From: Serripes groenlandicus
Taxonomy: Eukaryota; Mollusca; Bivalvia; Cardiida; Cardiidae
Assembly (NCBI GenBank): GCA_031761405.1
Contig: JASEVX010000007.1
Location: 38,120,734 to 38,184,733, forward strand
DNA: 64,000 nucleotides
Direction: 5' to 3'
Shown here in pieces: positions 58,001 through 61,368 of the stretch (its first letter is position 1; each line of letters begins with the position of its first letter). Made by a program: the position numbers and the translations under genes. The notes under the pieces are model-generated. The model saw only the letters and a program-made list of their open reading frames with translations. It made no database searches and was not told the DNA's origin.

Positions 58001-58687
58001 TATAAAGGGGAGGTCCAGAGCAGTCTAACGCTTGGGCACTTAATTCGGGGGATAGGTAATACGGGCTGACCCCATAATGCTGTCTACATGAGATTGTGTT
58101 AACTTGTGGGATTTTGACACTATGGTAACATAGGTCGCTGATTCGCCAGTCAAACGTTAAGTCGTAGGCAGTCGGTTGTCTCCCCAGGTCGGGTTGTCAC
58201 AAAATGAGTTAGTAGGTTATGTCAGTTAGAATGGACCTTTGCAGCCAATATTATGCCACTACATTTTACCGATTACAAATAAAAATATTGTTTATGCTCT
58301 AAAACAGTTGTTCTTATATATTTGACGCATGCTATAAATCCCAGCACCGCTTGGAAGTGTTAAAAAGCTAGAGGGTATACAATATTGATTTAATAAACCC
58401 TGCCCCACATGCAAAAATATTTCTATACATCTGCAGCAAATGCCTTTTTGAAAACATGAAGGCAAAAGGAGAAATTGCGGACGACGGACAAAGGGCGATC
58501 ACAAAAGCTCACCTTGTCACTACATGTATGTGACAGGTGAGCTAAAAACAAATACAAATTTTATTTTAACAATATCAAAGTATATAATATAATATAATAC
58601 TTAATTATTAATTACCTGTGTGCTGAATTTGCCAATCCAGAAATGTACGTCAAATAGCAAGGCTTCAGTATCCTCTTTCTTGTAGGT
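42956..58687 (-). CDS. Gelsolin-like actin-binding protein gene, 3' eight exons (5' part outside window)
   Basis: Eight minus-strand blocks were joined by eye: 58687-58616, 52493-52366, 51536-51317, 48801-48715, 46852-46767, 45826-45748, 43571-43476 and 43051-42956. All seven introns have GT donors and AG acceptors, phases agree throughout, and the frame runs 287 codons to TGA. The product carries gelsolin repeat hallmarks: [10 protein letters not shown], then DEYGTAA and HREVQGHES (repeat 1), RLLHFHGDR and [14 protein letters not shown] (repeat 2), and QLFRLSDASG and [16 protein letters not shown] (repeat 3). Family members sever, cap and nucleate actin filaments under calcium control in the cytoplasm. 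Repeat count and the stop after repeat 3 fit a short three-repeat form (severin/fragmin or invertebrate gelsolin-like type) rather than six-repeat gelsolin. The N-terminal part of repeat 1, roughly 70-90 residues, is missing and should lie beyond position 64000. No promoter is in the window. Family assignment is confident; calcium control here is inferred. Confidence 0.9.
43195..43455. mobile_element. Degenerate MITE fragments in intron G-H
   Basis: TTGTCTGCTGTAGAGGCGTA at about 43239 and GTTGTGGATTTGTTGTAGTG at about 43435 mark two eroded right ends. Confidence 0.45.
43476..43571 (-). CDS. Gelsolin-like exon G
   Basis: 96 bp, 32 codons, phase 0 at both ends. It codes [17 protein letters not shown] and [15 protein letters not shown], the core strand of repeat 3 followed by its long helix. 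Donor CAT/gtaagt, acceptor gccag/GAT. Confidence 0.9.
43717..44010 (+). mobile_element. tRNA-derived SINE (second type), copy 2
   Basis: GATTGCTCAGTTGGCTATCA and GTTGTGAGTTTTAACCCCAG are collinear with the head at 31.08 kb, with a mutated B box. The body contains a duplicated CCATTGGTCTTCxACCAA motif. Confidence 0.55.
44325..44930. repeat. Interspersed repeat of the ACAAG-hairpin type
   Basis: Starts ACAAGAAACCGCTGAAGACG, has AAGGTCAAGGTCAAAGTAAC and GACGGACAGACAGACGGACA, followed by units with TTTTGCCCCCTTTCTTATG and ACGACGGACTATAGACGACG. No ORF. Confidence 0.55.
45075..45243 (-). mobile_element. MITE copy, left core arm lost
   Basis: TTTTTTATGCATCTACACAG, TTGCCACACGGTTTTCAACT, GTCGACTGTTGTAGTTTTGA and TATGTGGGAAGGGTTCAA. 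Confidence 0.65.
45262..45549 (-). mobile_element. Two partial MITEs, tandem
   Basis: The first (45262-45415) keeps the left arm and TTGCCACAATGTTTTCAAC. The second (45417-45549) keeps CACCTGCAGACGCATTCTGA, CAGCAGACGACTTTTGAAAA, GGAGAAATTGCTCAAAATGA and GTATGTGGTAAAGGGTTAA, with the distal half deleted. Confidence 0.68.
45607..45725 (-). mobile_element. tRNA-like SINE head
   Basis: The minus strand has GTGTCTGAGAAGTAGAGTGC (box A-like) and CGAGTTTGATTCCTG (box B-like). It lies just downstream of the gelsolin exon F donor. Confidence 0.5.
45748..45826 (-). CDS. Gelsolin-like exon F
   Basis: 79 bp, phase 2 in and phase 0 out. It codes (R)[16 protein letters not shown] then [10 protein letters not shown], the first half of repeat 3. 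Acceptor ctgtag/G, donor AAG/gtatgc. A tRNA-derived SINE starts about 22 bp downstream of the donor. Confidence 0.87.
45952..46181 (+). mobile_element. piggyBac-like MITE, well preserved
   Basis: 230 bp, TTAA both ends, left CCCTTTCCCTCATACAACAA, right ATGAGGGAAAGGG. Core GGAGAAATTGCTCG / GAGCAATTTCTTC. Same subtype as 15419 (both have CCATGACTAAAAGTGGAAAA or CTATGACTAAAAGTGGAAAA). Confidence 0.87.
46545..46737 (-). mobile_element. MITE copy
   Basis: CTCTTTCCCACTTACAGATG, GGCAAAGGAGAAATCGCTCA, AGTCGTCTGCTGTAGATTTG, GTATGTGGGTAAGGGTTAA. It ends 30 bp from the gelsolin exon E donor side. Confidence 0.75.
46767..46852 (-). CDS. Gelsolin-like exon E
   Basis: 86 bp, phase 0 in and phase 2 out. 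It codes [18 protein letters not shown] then [10 protein letters not shown], a charged linker leading to repeat 3. Acceptor tttacag/CGT, donor CAG/gttagc. The glutamate- and lysine-rich stretch is likely helical. Confidence 0.85.
46890..47080 (+). mobile_element. Partial MITE with internal duplication
   Basis: GGAGCAGATGACTTTGAAAA, then two tandem copies (about 46927 and 46993) of ATATTATATATCTATATACA with TTGAAAACATCGTAGCAA. Confidence 0.55.
47395..47475 (-). repeat. tRNA-like sequence
   Basis: The minus strand has CTATAGCTCAAGGGGTAAGA (box A-like) and AAGTTTGAACTCGGC (box B-like). The arms do not close; probable SINE head. Confidence 0.4.
47619..47864. mobile_element. 246-bp MITE with TIRs and a central palindrome
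   Basis: Terminal inverted repeats of about 29 bp with one mismatch: left CGAGGGCTTGGCGTGAAACG, right complement CGAGGGCTTGTCGTGAAACG. The centre is a perfect 19-bp-arm palindrome (AATTTAGGTGCCATTGCTC, loop AGAAC). Flanked by AAAA on both sides. No ORF. Confidence 0.88.
47875..48150. repeat. Interspersed repeat ending GAGCTAAAAA, copy 1
   Basis: Shares CTGTTTTTTTTCTAAGTTG, GTACCAAGTTTTATTT, TTTTGAGTTATGAGGTAAAG and the end GAGCTAAAAA with 51778-52046. Confidence 0.7.
48264..48635. mobile_element. Two abutting MITEs in opposite orientation
   Basis: 48264-48428 (plus; TTTCCCACATGCAACAAAT to GCCTGCTGCAGATG) and about 48428-48635 (minus; CCCTTTCCCACGTACAGACG to GTATGTGGGAAGGGGTTAA). The shared middle has no TTAA, so one may have been inserted into or recombined with the other. 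The right end is 80 bp from gelsolin exon D. Confidence 0.72.
48715..48801 (-). CDS. Gelsolin-like exon D
   Basis: 87 bp, 29 codons, phase 0 at both ends. It codes [19 protein letters not shown] then [10 protein letters not shown], the end of repeat 2 and the linker. The acceptor is ttgcag/GCT and the donor GAT/gtaaga. A tempting inner donor (GAG/gtaaat, exon end 48762) would end in phase 1, and the next exon would then stop after one codon, so the longer exon was chosen. A MITE lies 22 bp upstream of the acceptor. Confidence 0.88.
48824..48985 (-). mobile_element. MITE next to gelsolin exon D
   Basis: TTAACCCTTTCCCACTCGCA, TTGTGGCAAAAGGGAAAATT, GCAATTTCTCC, ATGCGGGAAAGGGG. Its left TTAA lies 22 bp upstream of the exon D acceptor. 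Confidence 0.75.
49119..50448. repeat. Repeat block with units of about 170 bp, ends GTGAGCTAAAAA
   Basis: Two ACAAG starts (49119 ACAAGAAGCCCTGTAAAGCT; 49735 ACAAGAGGCCCAAGAGGGCC). Units carry ATATAAGGCAAAATAGCCCT, GCCATGTTTTTCGACCAAT, GAATCTGATAGAGGGTCA and ACATTTCTACAAA. It ends CACAAGGTGAGCTAAAAA at about 50448. Confidence 0.7.
50470..51103. repeat. Reverse copy of the AGGTCAAGTT-type repeat, ends GTGAGCTAAAAA
   Basis: Units with CTTCAATTTGGCCTAGTGAC, TTCGAACTTGACCTAG and GACAAACATTCTGA mirror 31.86-32.37 kb. The end has GACGGACGGACGCCGGACAA, then hairpin AGCTCACCTTTC / ATAGGTGAGCT and AAAAA. Confidence 0.7.
51108..51275 (+). mobile_element. Partial MITE beside gelsolin exon C
   Basis: TAGCAGACAACACCTTTGGC, GTTGAAAACATTTTGGCAAA, GAGCAATTTCACC, GTTGTCTGCTGGAGAGGCAT. 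Outer ends are missing. Confidence 0.65.
51317..51536 (-). CDS. Gelsolin-like exon C
   Basis: 220 bp, phase 2 in and phase 0 out. It finishes repeat 1 with [14 protein letters not shown] and holds most of repeat 2 ([38 protein letters not shown]). The acceptor chosen is ttgtcag/T at 51536 because it restores phase with exon B and matches the family. An open frame continues upstream past this acceptor but shows no gelsolin similarity. The donor is AAG/gttagg. Confidence 0.9.
51778..52046. repeat. Interspersed repeat ending GAGCTAAAAA, copy 2
   Basis: CTGCTTTTTTTCTAAGTTGG, GTACCAACTTTCATTTGG, TTTTTGAGTTATGAGGTAAG and ACAGACGAGCTAAAAAC, parallel to 47875-48150. Confidence 0.7.
52366..52493 (-). 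CDS. Gelsolin-like exon B
   Basis: 128 bp, phase 0 in and phase 2 out. It codes [19 protein letters not shown] then [20 protein letters not shown]. The acidic residue after STQ and the glutamate of HREVQG correspond to repeat-1 calcium ligands in the gelsolin family. Donor AC/gtaagt, acceptor tgtag/GAT. A TTAA-type MITE begins only 23 bp upstream of the acceptor (52517), about where the branch point should be. Confidence 0.9.
52517..52737 (+). mobile_element. MITE next to gelsolin exon B
   Basis: TTAACCCACATATAACAAAT, TTGAAAACATCTAGACAAAA, TTGTGCCA-like core partly lost (GGAGATTATGAGCAATTTC), CATCTGTAGGTTGAAAAGG. Its left end lies 23 bp upstream of the exon B acceptor. Confidence 0.72.
52855..53208. 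mobile_element. Two MITEs, one partial and one full
   Basis: About 52855-52985: core GAGAAAATTGCTTG and CCACAATGTTTTAAAAATT only. 52995-53208 (minus): CTTTTCCCATTTGCAGGCAC, ATCTGCAGCAGACG, GACAAAAGAAGAAATTGCTC, GTATGTGGGAAAGGGTCAA. Confidence 0.7.
53287..53479 (-). mobile_element. piggyBac-like MITE, well preserved
   Basis: TTAA both ends, left CCCTTTACCACTTGAAGACG, right GTATGTGGGAAATGGG. Core AAATTGCTC AAAAA GAGCAATTT with flanking TGTGACAAATGG / CCATTTGCCACA. The Ngaro-like element begins beyond its right end. Confidence 0.85.
53810..54427 (+). CDS. Ngaro-like ORF1 (gag-like), N-terminal part
   Basis: 205 codons from ATG at 53810. The N-terminus is lysine/arginine rich ([20 protein letters not shown]), followed by an acidic and mixed region and a block with [11 protein letters not shown] and [13 protein letters not shown], as in gag-like proteins of DIRS/Ngaro elements. 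The frame ends near 54410-54427. The expected continuation, a Cys/His cluster, follows in another frame, so a frameshift between them is likely. The protein presumably packages element RNA; that is inferred from position. Confidence 0.7.
   Translation: MAPKRVIASKKVGKEPKRSRQAEKDKLPVGNQDDSGEVSNLLIVQKEVMAPVMEFADAWQPVQEPSIFSNVGSSIPLKVKEKVWEGQYIDIASLLKSTRELQVIADNGPAGEITIQNGRLCINQAKNEPSKISIDQWTSGFLVYVSITLDKFPARAQELIKFMRDIRMAASRSPRWWKYDEQFRLRIASNPSASWGAIHFFGCCM
54415..54639 (+). pseudogene. Ngaro-like ORF1 C-terminal Cys/His zinc-binding tail, frameshifted
   Basis: Frame +1 relative to the gag-like ORF. It contains [20 protein letters not shown] followed by [14 protein letters not shown], a CCCH-like knuckle plus a CxxC-H-C cluster characteristic of the end of ORF1 in Ngaro and DIRS elements. 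The overlapping ATG at 54415 is probably not a real start; the segment is read as the tail of ORF1 after a small indel. It ends just after the RT frame has opened (54581). Confidence 0.72.
54581..56245 (+). pseudogene. Ngaro-like reverse transcriptase / RNase H, two in-frame stops and a lost catalytic Asp
   Basis: One continuous reading frame broken by TAA at 55076-55078 and TAG at 55568-55570. The RT part has [20 protein letters not shown], a motif-A region reading [24 protein letters not shown], and motif C as YLDD at 55304-55315. In motif A, Tyr (55106-55108) stands where the family has the first catalytic Asp, so polymerase activity is lost independently of the stops. The RNase H part has [22 protein letters not shown] and NIIADSISR, so all four acidic positions are kept. 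The second stop sits in a position consistent with a single C-to-T change. It overlaps the recombinase frame by 13 bases at its end. Confidence 0.85.
56233..57133 (+). pseudogene. Ngaro-like tyrosine recombinase, frameshifted near 57020
   Basis: The frame is open from 56233 to 57054 and holds an N-terminal SAM-like region ([18 protein letters not shown]) and the start of the catalytic domain with [10 protein letters not shown], the first catalytic Arg at 56686-56688. At about 57018-57022 a small indel moves the second half of the active site into another frame. There [12 protein letters not shown] and YTKYIRL are readable up to TAA at 57131, so the HxxR box loses its His context and the nucleophilic Tyr is out of frame. 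It would have inserted a circular DNA copy by recombination. Confidence 0.82.
57175..57777 (+). CDS. SGNH-hydrolase-like ORF of the Ngaro-like element (intact)
   Basis: 200 codons from ATG at 57175 to TAG at 57777. The blocks of the SGNH/GDSL hydrolase fold are visible in order: [12 protein letters not shown] (Ser), IHCGSNDL (Asn) and [10 protein letters not shown] (Asp and His). Such an ORF is known downstream of the recombinase in Ngaro-type elements. Its substrate and role in transposition are not established. It is the only full-length uninterrupted frame in this copy apart from the front of ORF1. Confidence 0.78.
   Translation: MQSLWLVGSSIVYWAGMAAIQTFDQHLGLSEVSVQWMGERGMTLDTLHSTLDIQFKKDKCPTFLFIHCGSNDLTTEGVSGKDIIENIKTSILRYKALFKDITIIWSSLLARRYWHFAPIGSGSQIDKKRKRVNAAIKSFVLHTGGKVIHNDSYIKVDEASLYRTDGTHLSNLGNNILLKNWNAALNMFLKDNGNLYPASQ
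57778..58330 (+). other. 3' non-coding region of the Ngaro-like element
   Basis: No ORF of note. It is richer in G than the surroundings, with runs such as GGGGGGTATC and GGGGGTCCCCC, and ends in an AT-rich stretch with AATAAA at 58278. This is where split direct repeats would be expected; none was matched by eye to 53490-53810. The right boundary is uncertain. Confidence 0.5.
58391..58553. mobile_element. Truncated MITE joined to a GTGAGCTAAAAA repeat end
   Basis: Left end CCCTGCCCCACATGCAAAAA, ATCTGCAGCAAATGCC, AAGGCAAAAGGAGAAATTGC up to about 58478, then directly CGGACGACGGACAAAGGGCG and hairpin AGCTCACCTTGTCAC / GTGACAGGTGAGCT with AAAAA. It lies 63 bp from gelsolin exon A. Confidence 0.7.
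58616..58687 (-). CDS. Gelsolin-like exon A (first visible exon)
   Basis: 72 bp, 24 codons, phase 0 at both ends, coding [12 protein letters not shown] then [12 protein letters not shown], the middle of gelsolin repeat 1. The donor is CAG/gtaatt. The acceptor is tttcag/ACC, and it lies inside the first unit of a 42-bp tandem array, so near-identical acceptors follow every 42 bp upstream. It is joined to exon B by a 6.1-kb intron holding the Ngaro-like element. Confidence 0.88.
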
Positions 58688-58973
58688 CTGAAATATATAA
58701 TTTCCGAAACTAATTACTATTCTGTAGGTCTGAAATATATAATTACCGAAACTAATTACTATTCTGTAGGTCTGAAATATATAATTTCCGAAACAAATTA
58801 CTATTCTGTAGTTCTGAAATATATAATTTCCGAAACTAATTACTATTCTGTGGTTCTGAAATAATAATTTCCGAAACTAATTACTATTCCGTAGGTCTGA
58901 AATATATAATTTCCGAAACTAATTACTATTCCGTAGGTCTGAAATATATAATTTCCGAAACTAATTACTATTC
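58681..58973 (-). repeat. 42-bp minisatellite, 7 units, carrying the gelsolin exon A acceptor
   Basis: Units start at 58681, 58723, 58765, 58807, 58849 (41 bp), 58890 and 58932. On the minus strand each unit contains TATATATTTCAG followed by ACCTAC or a one-base variant. That is the exact 3' splice site of exon A plus its first 7 coding bases. Only the unit touching the exon continues into coding sequence. The array extends upstream in the intron. Confidence 0.93.
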
Positions 58974-59283
58974 TTTGTGAAAAAAGGATATCCGGTTCCG
59001 GTTTAGATAAGTCGTTGATTTTTCTGCTCCGATTGAATTTGGAATTAATAGTTGTATGATTTGGATTATTTATGGAAAAATGGATATATAGGATTATTAC
59101 ATATCTTTGCTTTATACCATGACCTTGGTTTATAGACATTTGAACATTTTGATCATTATTTGAAGAAAAACTATTTTTCCTTTGTTCACTCTTTGTGTAT
59201 ACTCGGAGGTGAGCAGTTTTCAACCTGTGTCATGTTTATCATTTGAAGAAAGGAATTGAAGGGTGAACCTTTAACCCTTAACG

Positions 59284-60957
59284 ATGGCAAGTGGAAGGAA
59301 TGATTCTCATCTTACTCCATTGCTAAGCCAGAGTGTAGATATTTCTACACAGCTAACCCCAGCTCAGCGGCCTGTCTATGTGGATGGAGAAGAGTCGGAG
59401 TTTGATGATTCGCAGACCTGTGTTAAGCAGTTGTTTGTTTCCACACATGAGCGGATTACTGTGACACCAGACAACGTTGAAGAGTTGTATGAAAATATAT
59501 GTCGGTATGAATCTCCACCGATAAACGCGAATTGGCCGCTTATAGATAATGTAACGGATCTATTCCGGAAATCAACAAAAAACGTGTTTATGTCCCGTAT
59601 TATTTCGAATACCGAAGCTCGTGATGAAAGGTTAGAAGAAATTAGGAATACTGTTTTCGATGCCTGTAAAGGGTTGTGTAATTATCCATTTCCGGTGGAT
59701 ACAGAGTTGAAACGACGCAAGAAAACGAGGAAAGGTGAGACTTATACTCATAAATTAGCATCTGATATTTATTTATTAGTGTCCGTGCTAGAAAATCAGT
59801 CCTATGATGATATGAAAGTTATCCTAAGCCTGCCTAAGTCATTCTTAATACCAGAGTCTAACTCATCCAGATCAGATAATCAATTAAGCGTATGCATCCA
59901 TGAGATCCAACTACCGAAGAATCAGATGACTCAATGCCAAGCAGACTTGTTTACGTTGAAACATGAAAAAGACAGCATTAAAAATCATTTGTGCGAAGAC
60001 ATTAAATCTTTGAGATGGGACTTATCTCAAGTAAGTAGGGAAACAAAAGAGCAATTAACAGGCTTAAGCAATGACATCCAACGGATTGAAGACGAAAAAT
60101 CATCTGGGTTAACTAGTGTTAAGAATTCCATCAGGTTAATAGTGCATAATGAAAAACAGAGCAAGGACTCAAGTGTCAATGAACTTCGGCTTATATATGA
60201 TAAGATTTTCAATGTTGGAAAAAAGGTAGATAGACAAATGAACAAAATAGAATCAAAAGTGCTGGATATAAAAAAATCCTTGAAAGCCAACGATGAAGAT
60301 CAGCAGTCGATTCAGTCATATCGTGATGTTTTGACAGGAGCTACACAATTAACGGAGACACTCCCAATGTGCACGAGCCAGAACGTGGAAACCGTTATTA
60401 CCATCAACGATGCACGTGAGTCATTTCATGCTAATGCTTTTAGTCCCGTTATTGCTGACCAAATAGTGACAGCTGCAAAAACACAAACGAGTTTACGCGG
60501 GGGTGTGCACGAGCCTACCCGAAGTAACCGGGATACACGAGCTAAAATAACTCCACAACGATCACCGACGTTGAGACAACCAAATAGAATACCTGTGCAC
60601 ATTACGCGACAAAAGGAAGCTATTCGGTCAAACCGTGACTCAAGTGATACAGTGTCGTTTAAAAAGGATGTTACTTTTTGTAGTGAAGGGAACACTCCTT
60701 TATTTGAAAGTCATGACGGAAACATTGACATGAATTATACCTGTGATGGAACAAAAGTTGGCTCATACACAAACCGTGATGAAAACATAGACACATATAC
60801 AAATTGTGAAGAATACATAGAAACAAATACAAATCGCGATGACGACAATATGGACGAGGACTTCATTGAAAGCGTGGTAGGCGGCTTTAAGTCATCAGTG
60901 AAAGTACCCAAACTTGTGAATTATGTTAAAAATAGAGGCCTTAAAGTCACTGATTAG
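59284..60957 (+). CDS. LINE ORF1 protein (coiled coil), C-terminus frameshifted
   Basis: 557 codons from ATG at 59284. Residues about 1-205 are a mixed acidic region with NANWPLIDNVTDLFRKS. Residues about 209-336 are dense in charged heptads (LFTLKHEKDSIKNHL, LRLIYDKIFNVGKKVDRQM) and probably form a coiled coil. Residues about 385-460 are Arg/Ser/Thr rich and probably bind nucleic acid. Near 490-525 is a short imperfect repeat of T-N-R/C-D/E-E. The frame stops at 60957, but the overlapping frame beginning in the 60920s continues with a conserved-looking block, so the true C-terminus is read in the next frame. LINE ORF1 proteins bind element RNA. Confidence 0.78.
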   Translation: MASGRNDSHLTPLLSQSVDISTQLTPAQRPVYVDGEESEFDDSQTCVKQLFVSTHERITVTPDNVEELYENICRYESPPINANWPLIDNVTDLFRKSTKNVFMSRIISNTEARDERLEEIRNTVFDACKGLCNYPFPVDTELKRRKKTRKGETYTHKLASDIYLLVSVLENQSYDDMKVILSLPKSFLIPESNSSRSDNQLSVCIHEIQLPKNQMTQCQADLFTLKHEKDSIKNHLCEDIKSLRWDLSQVSRETKEQLTGLSNDIQRIEDEKSSGLTSVKNSIRLIVHNEKQSKDSSVNELRLIYDKIFNVGKKVDRQMNKIESKVLDIKKSLKANDEDQQSIQSYRDVLTGATQLTETLPMCTSQNVETVITINDARESFHANAFSPVIADQIVTAAKTQTSLRGGVHEPTRSNRDTRAKITPQRSPTLRQPNRIPVHITRQKEAIRSNRDSSDTVSFKKDVTFCSEGNTPLFESHDGNIDMNYTCDGTKVGSYTNRDENIDTYTNCEEYIETNTNRDDDNMDEDFIESVVGGFKSSVKVPKLVNYVKNRGLKVTD

Positions 60958-61366
60958 AGTGTTCCCCCTAAAATATGGACGGTCTGTCATTATCAGGCTT
61001 AATGTTGAAGCGCCACAATCAAACAAATTAACTGAACCTGGCTTTTGGCCCCGCGGTGTAACATGTAGACCCTGGCTGTCCAAAAACAGTTATATGAAGC
61101 AATTTCGTAAAGTCATAGACAATGATAAGTGTGAATCAGACAACACAGATTTGAGTGGTGATATTGTTCATAGAAATAACAACAATCCTAGGAGGTATAA
61201 TTCCCGTGTTGTTGATAAGCAGGGTGGCCGTTATGAGCGTGATGATAGCTACGGGAAATCCCACAGCGATTATTATGATTATAATGGTAACGACTATGAT
61301 CAATATGGTAACTATGGATATCGTGATGATACAAAATCCAATGAAGGACATGCGGGATATTCATAA
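60923..61366 (+). pseudogene. LINE ORF1 C-terminal part in shifted frame
   Basis: The frame differs by one from ORF1 and overlaps its last 35 bases. It reads LIRVFPLKYGRSVIIRLNV and then GFWPRGVTCRPWL, a Trp-rich block seen at the C-terminus of ORF1 proteins of several invertebrate LINEs, followed by a low-complexity tail rich in Asn, Tyr, Asp and Gly (DYYDYNGNDYDQYGNYGY). Joining it to ORF1 would need a single frame change around 60945-60960. It ends 2 bp before the ORF2 ATG. It could instead be a separate overlapping ORF, but the ATG context gives no support for that. Confidence 0.6.
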
Positions 61367-61368
61367 TA

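Larger units (their letters stand above)
53490..58330 (+). mobile_element. Ngaro/DIRS-type tyrosine-recombinase retrotransposon, degenerate
   Basis: Gene order is gag-like protein with a Cys/His tail, reverse transcriptase plus RNase H, tyrosine recombinase, and a separate SGNH-hydrolase-like ORF. This is the order known for Ngaro-type elements, which use a tyrosine recombinase rather than a DDE integrase and have no LTRs. No Dam-methylase domain is seen, which favours Ngaro over DIRS1. A candidate poly(A) signal AATAAA is at 58278-58283. Split terminal direct repeats, expected for the family, were not found by eye, so both ends are approximate. The element sits in the gelsolin intron in the opposite orientation, just right of a MITE that ends at 53479. 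Frameshifts and stops make it non-autonomous now. Confidence 0.85.
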
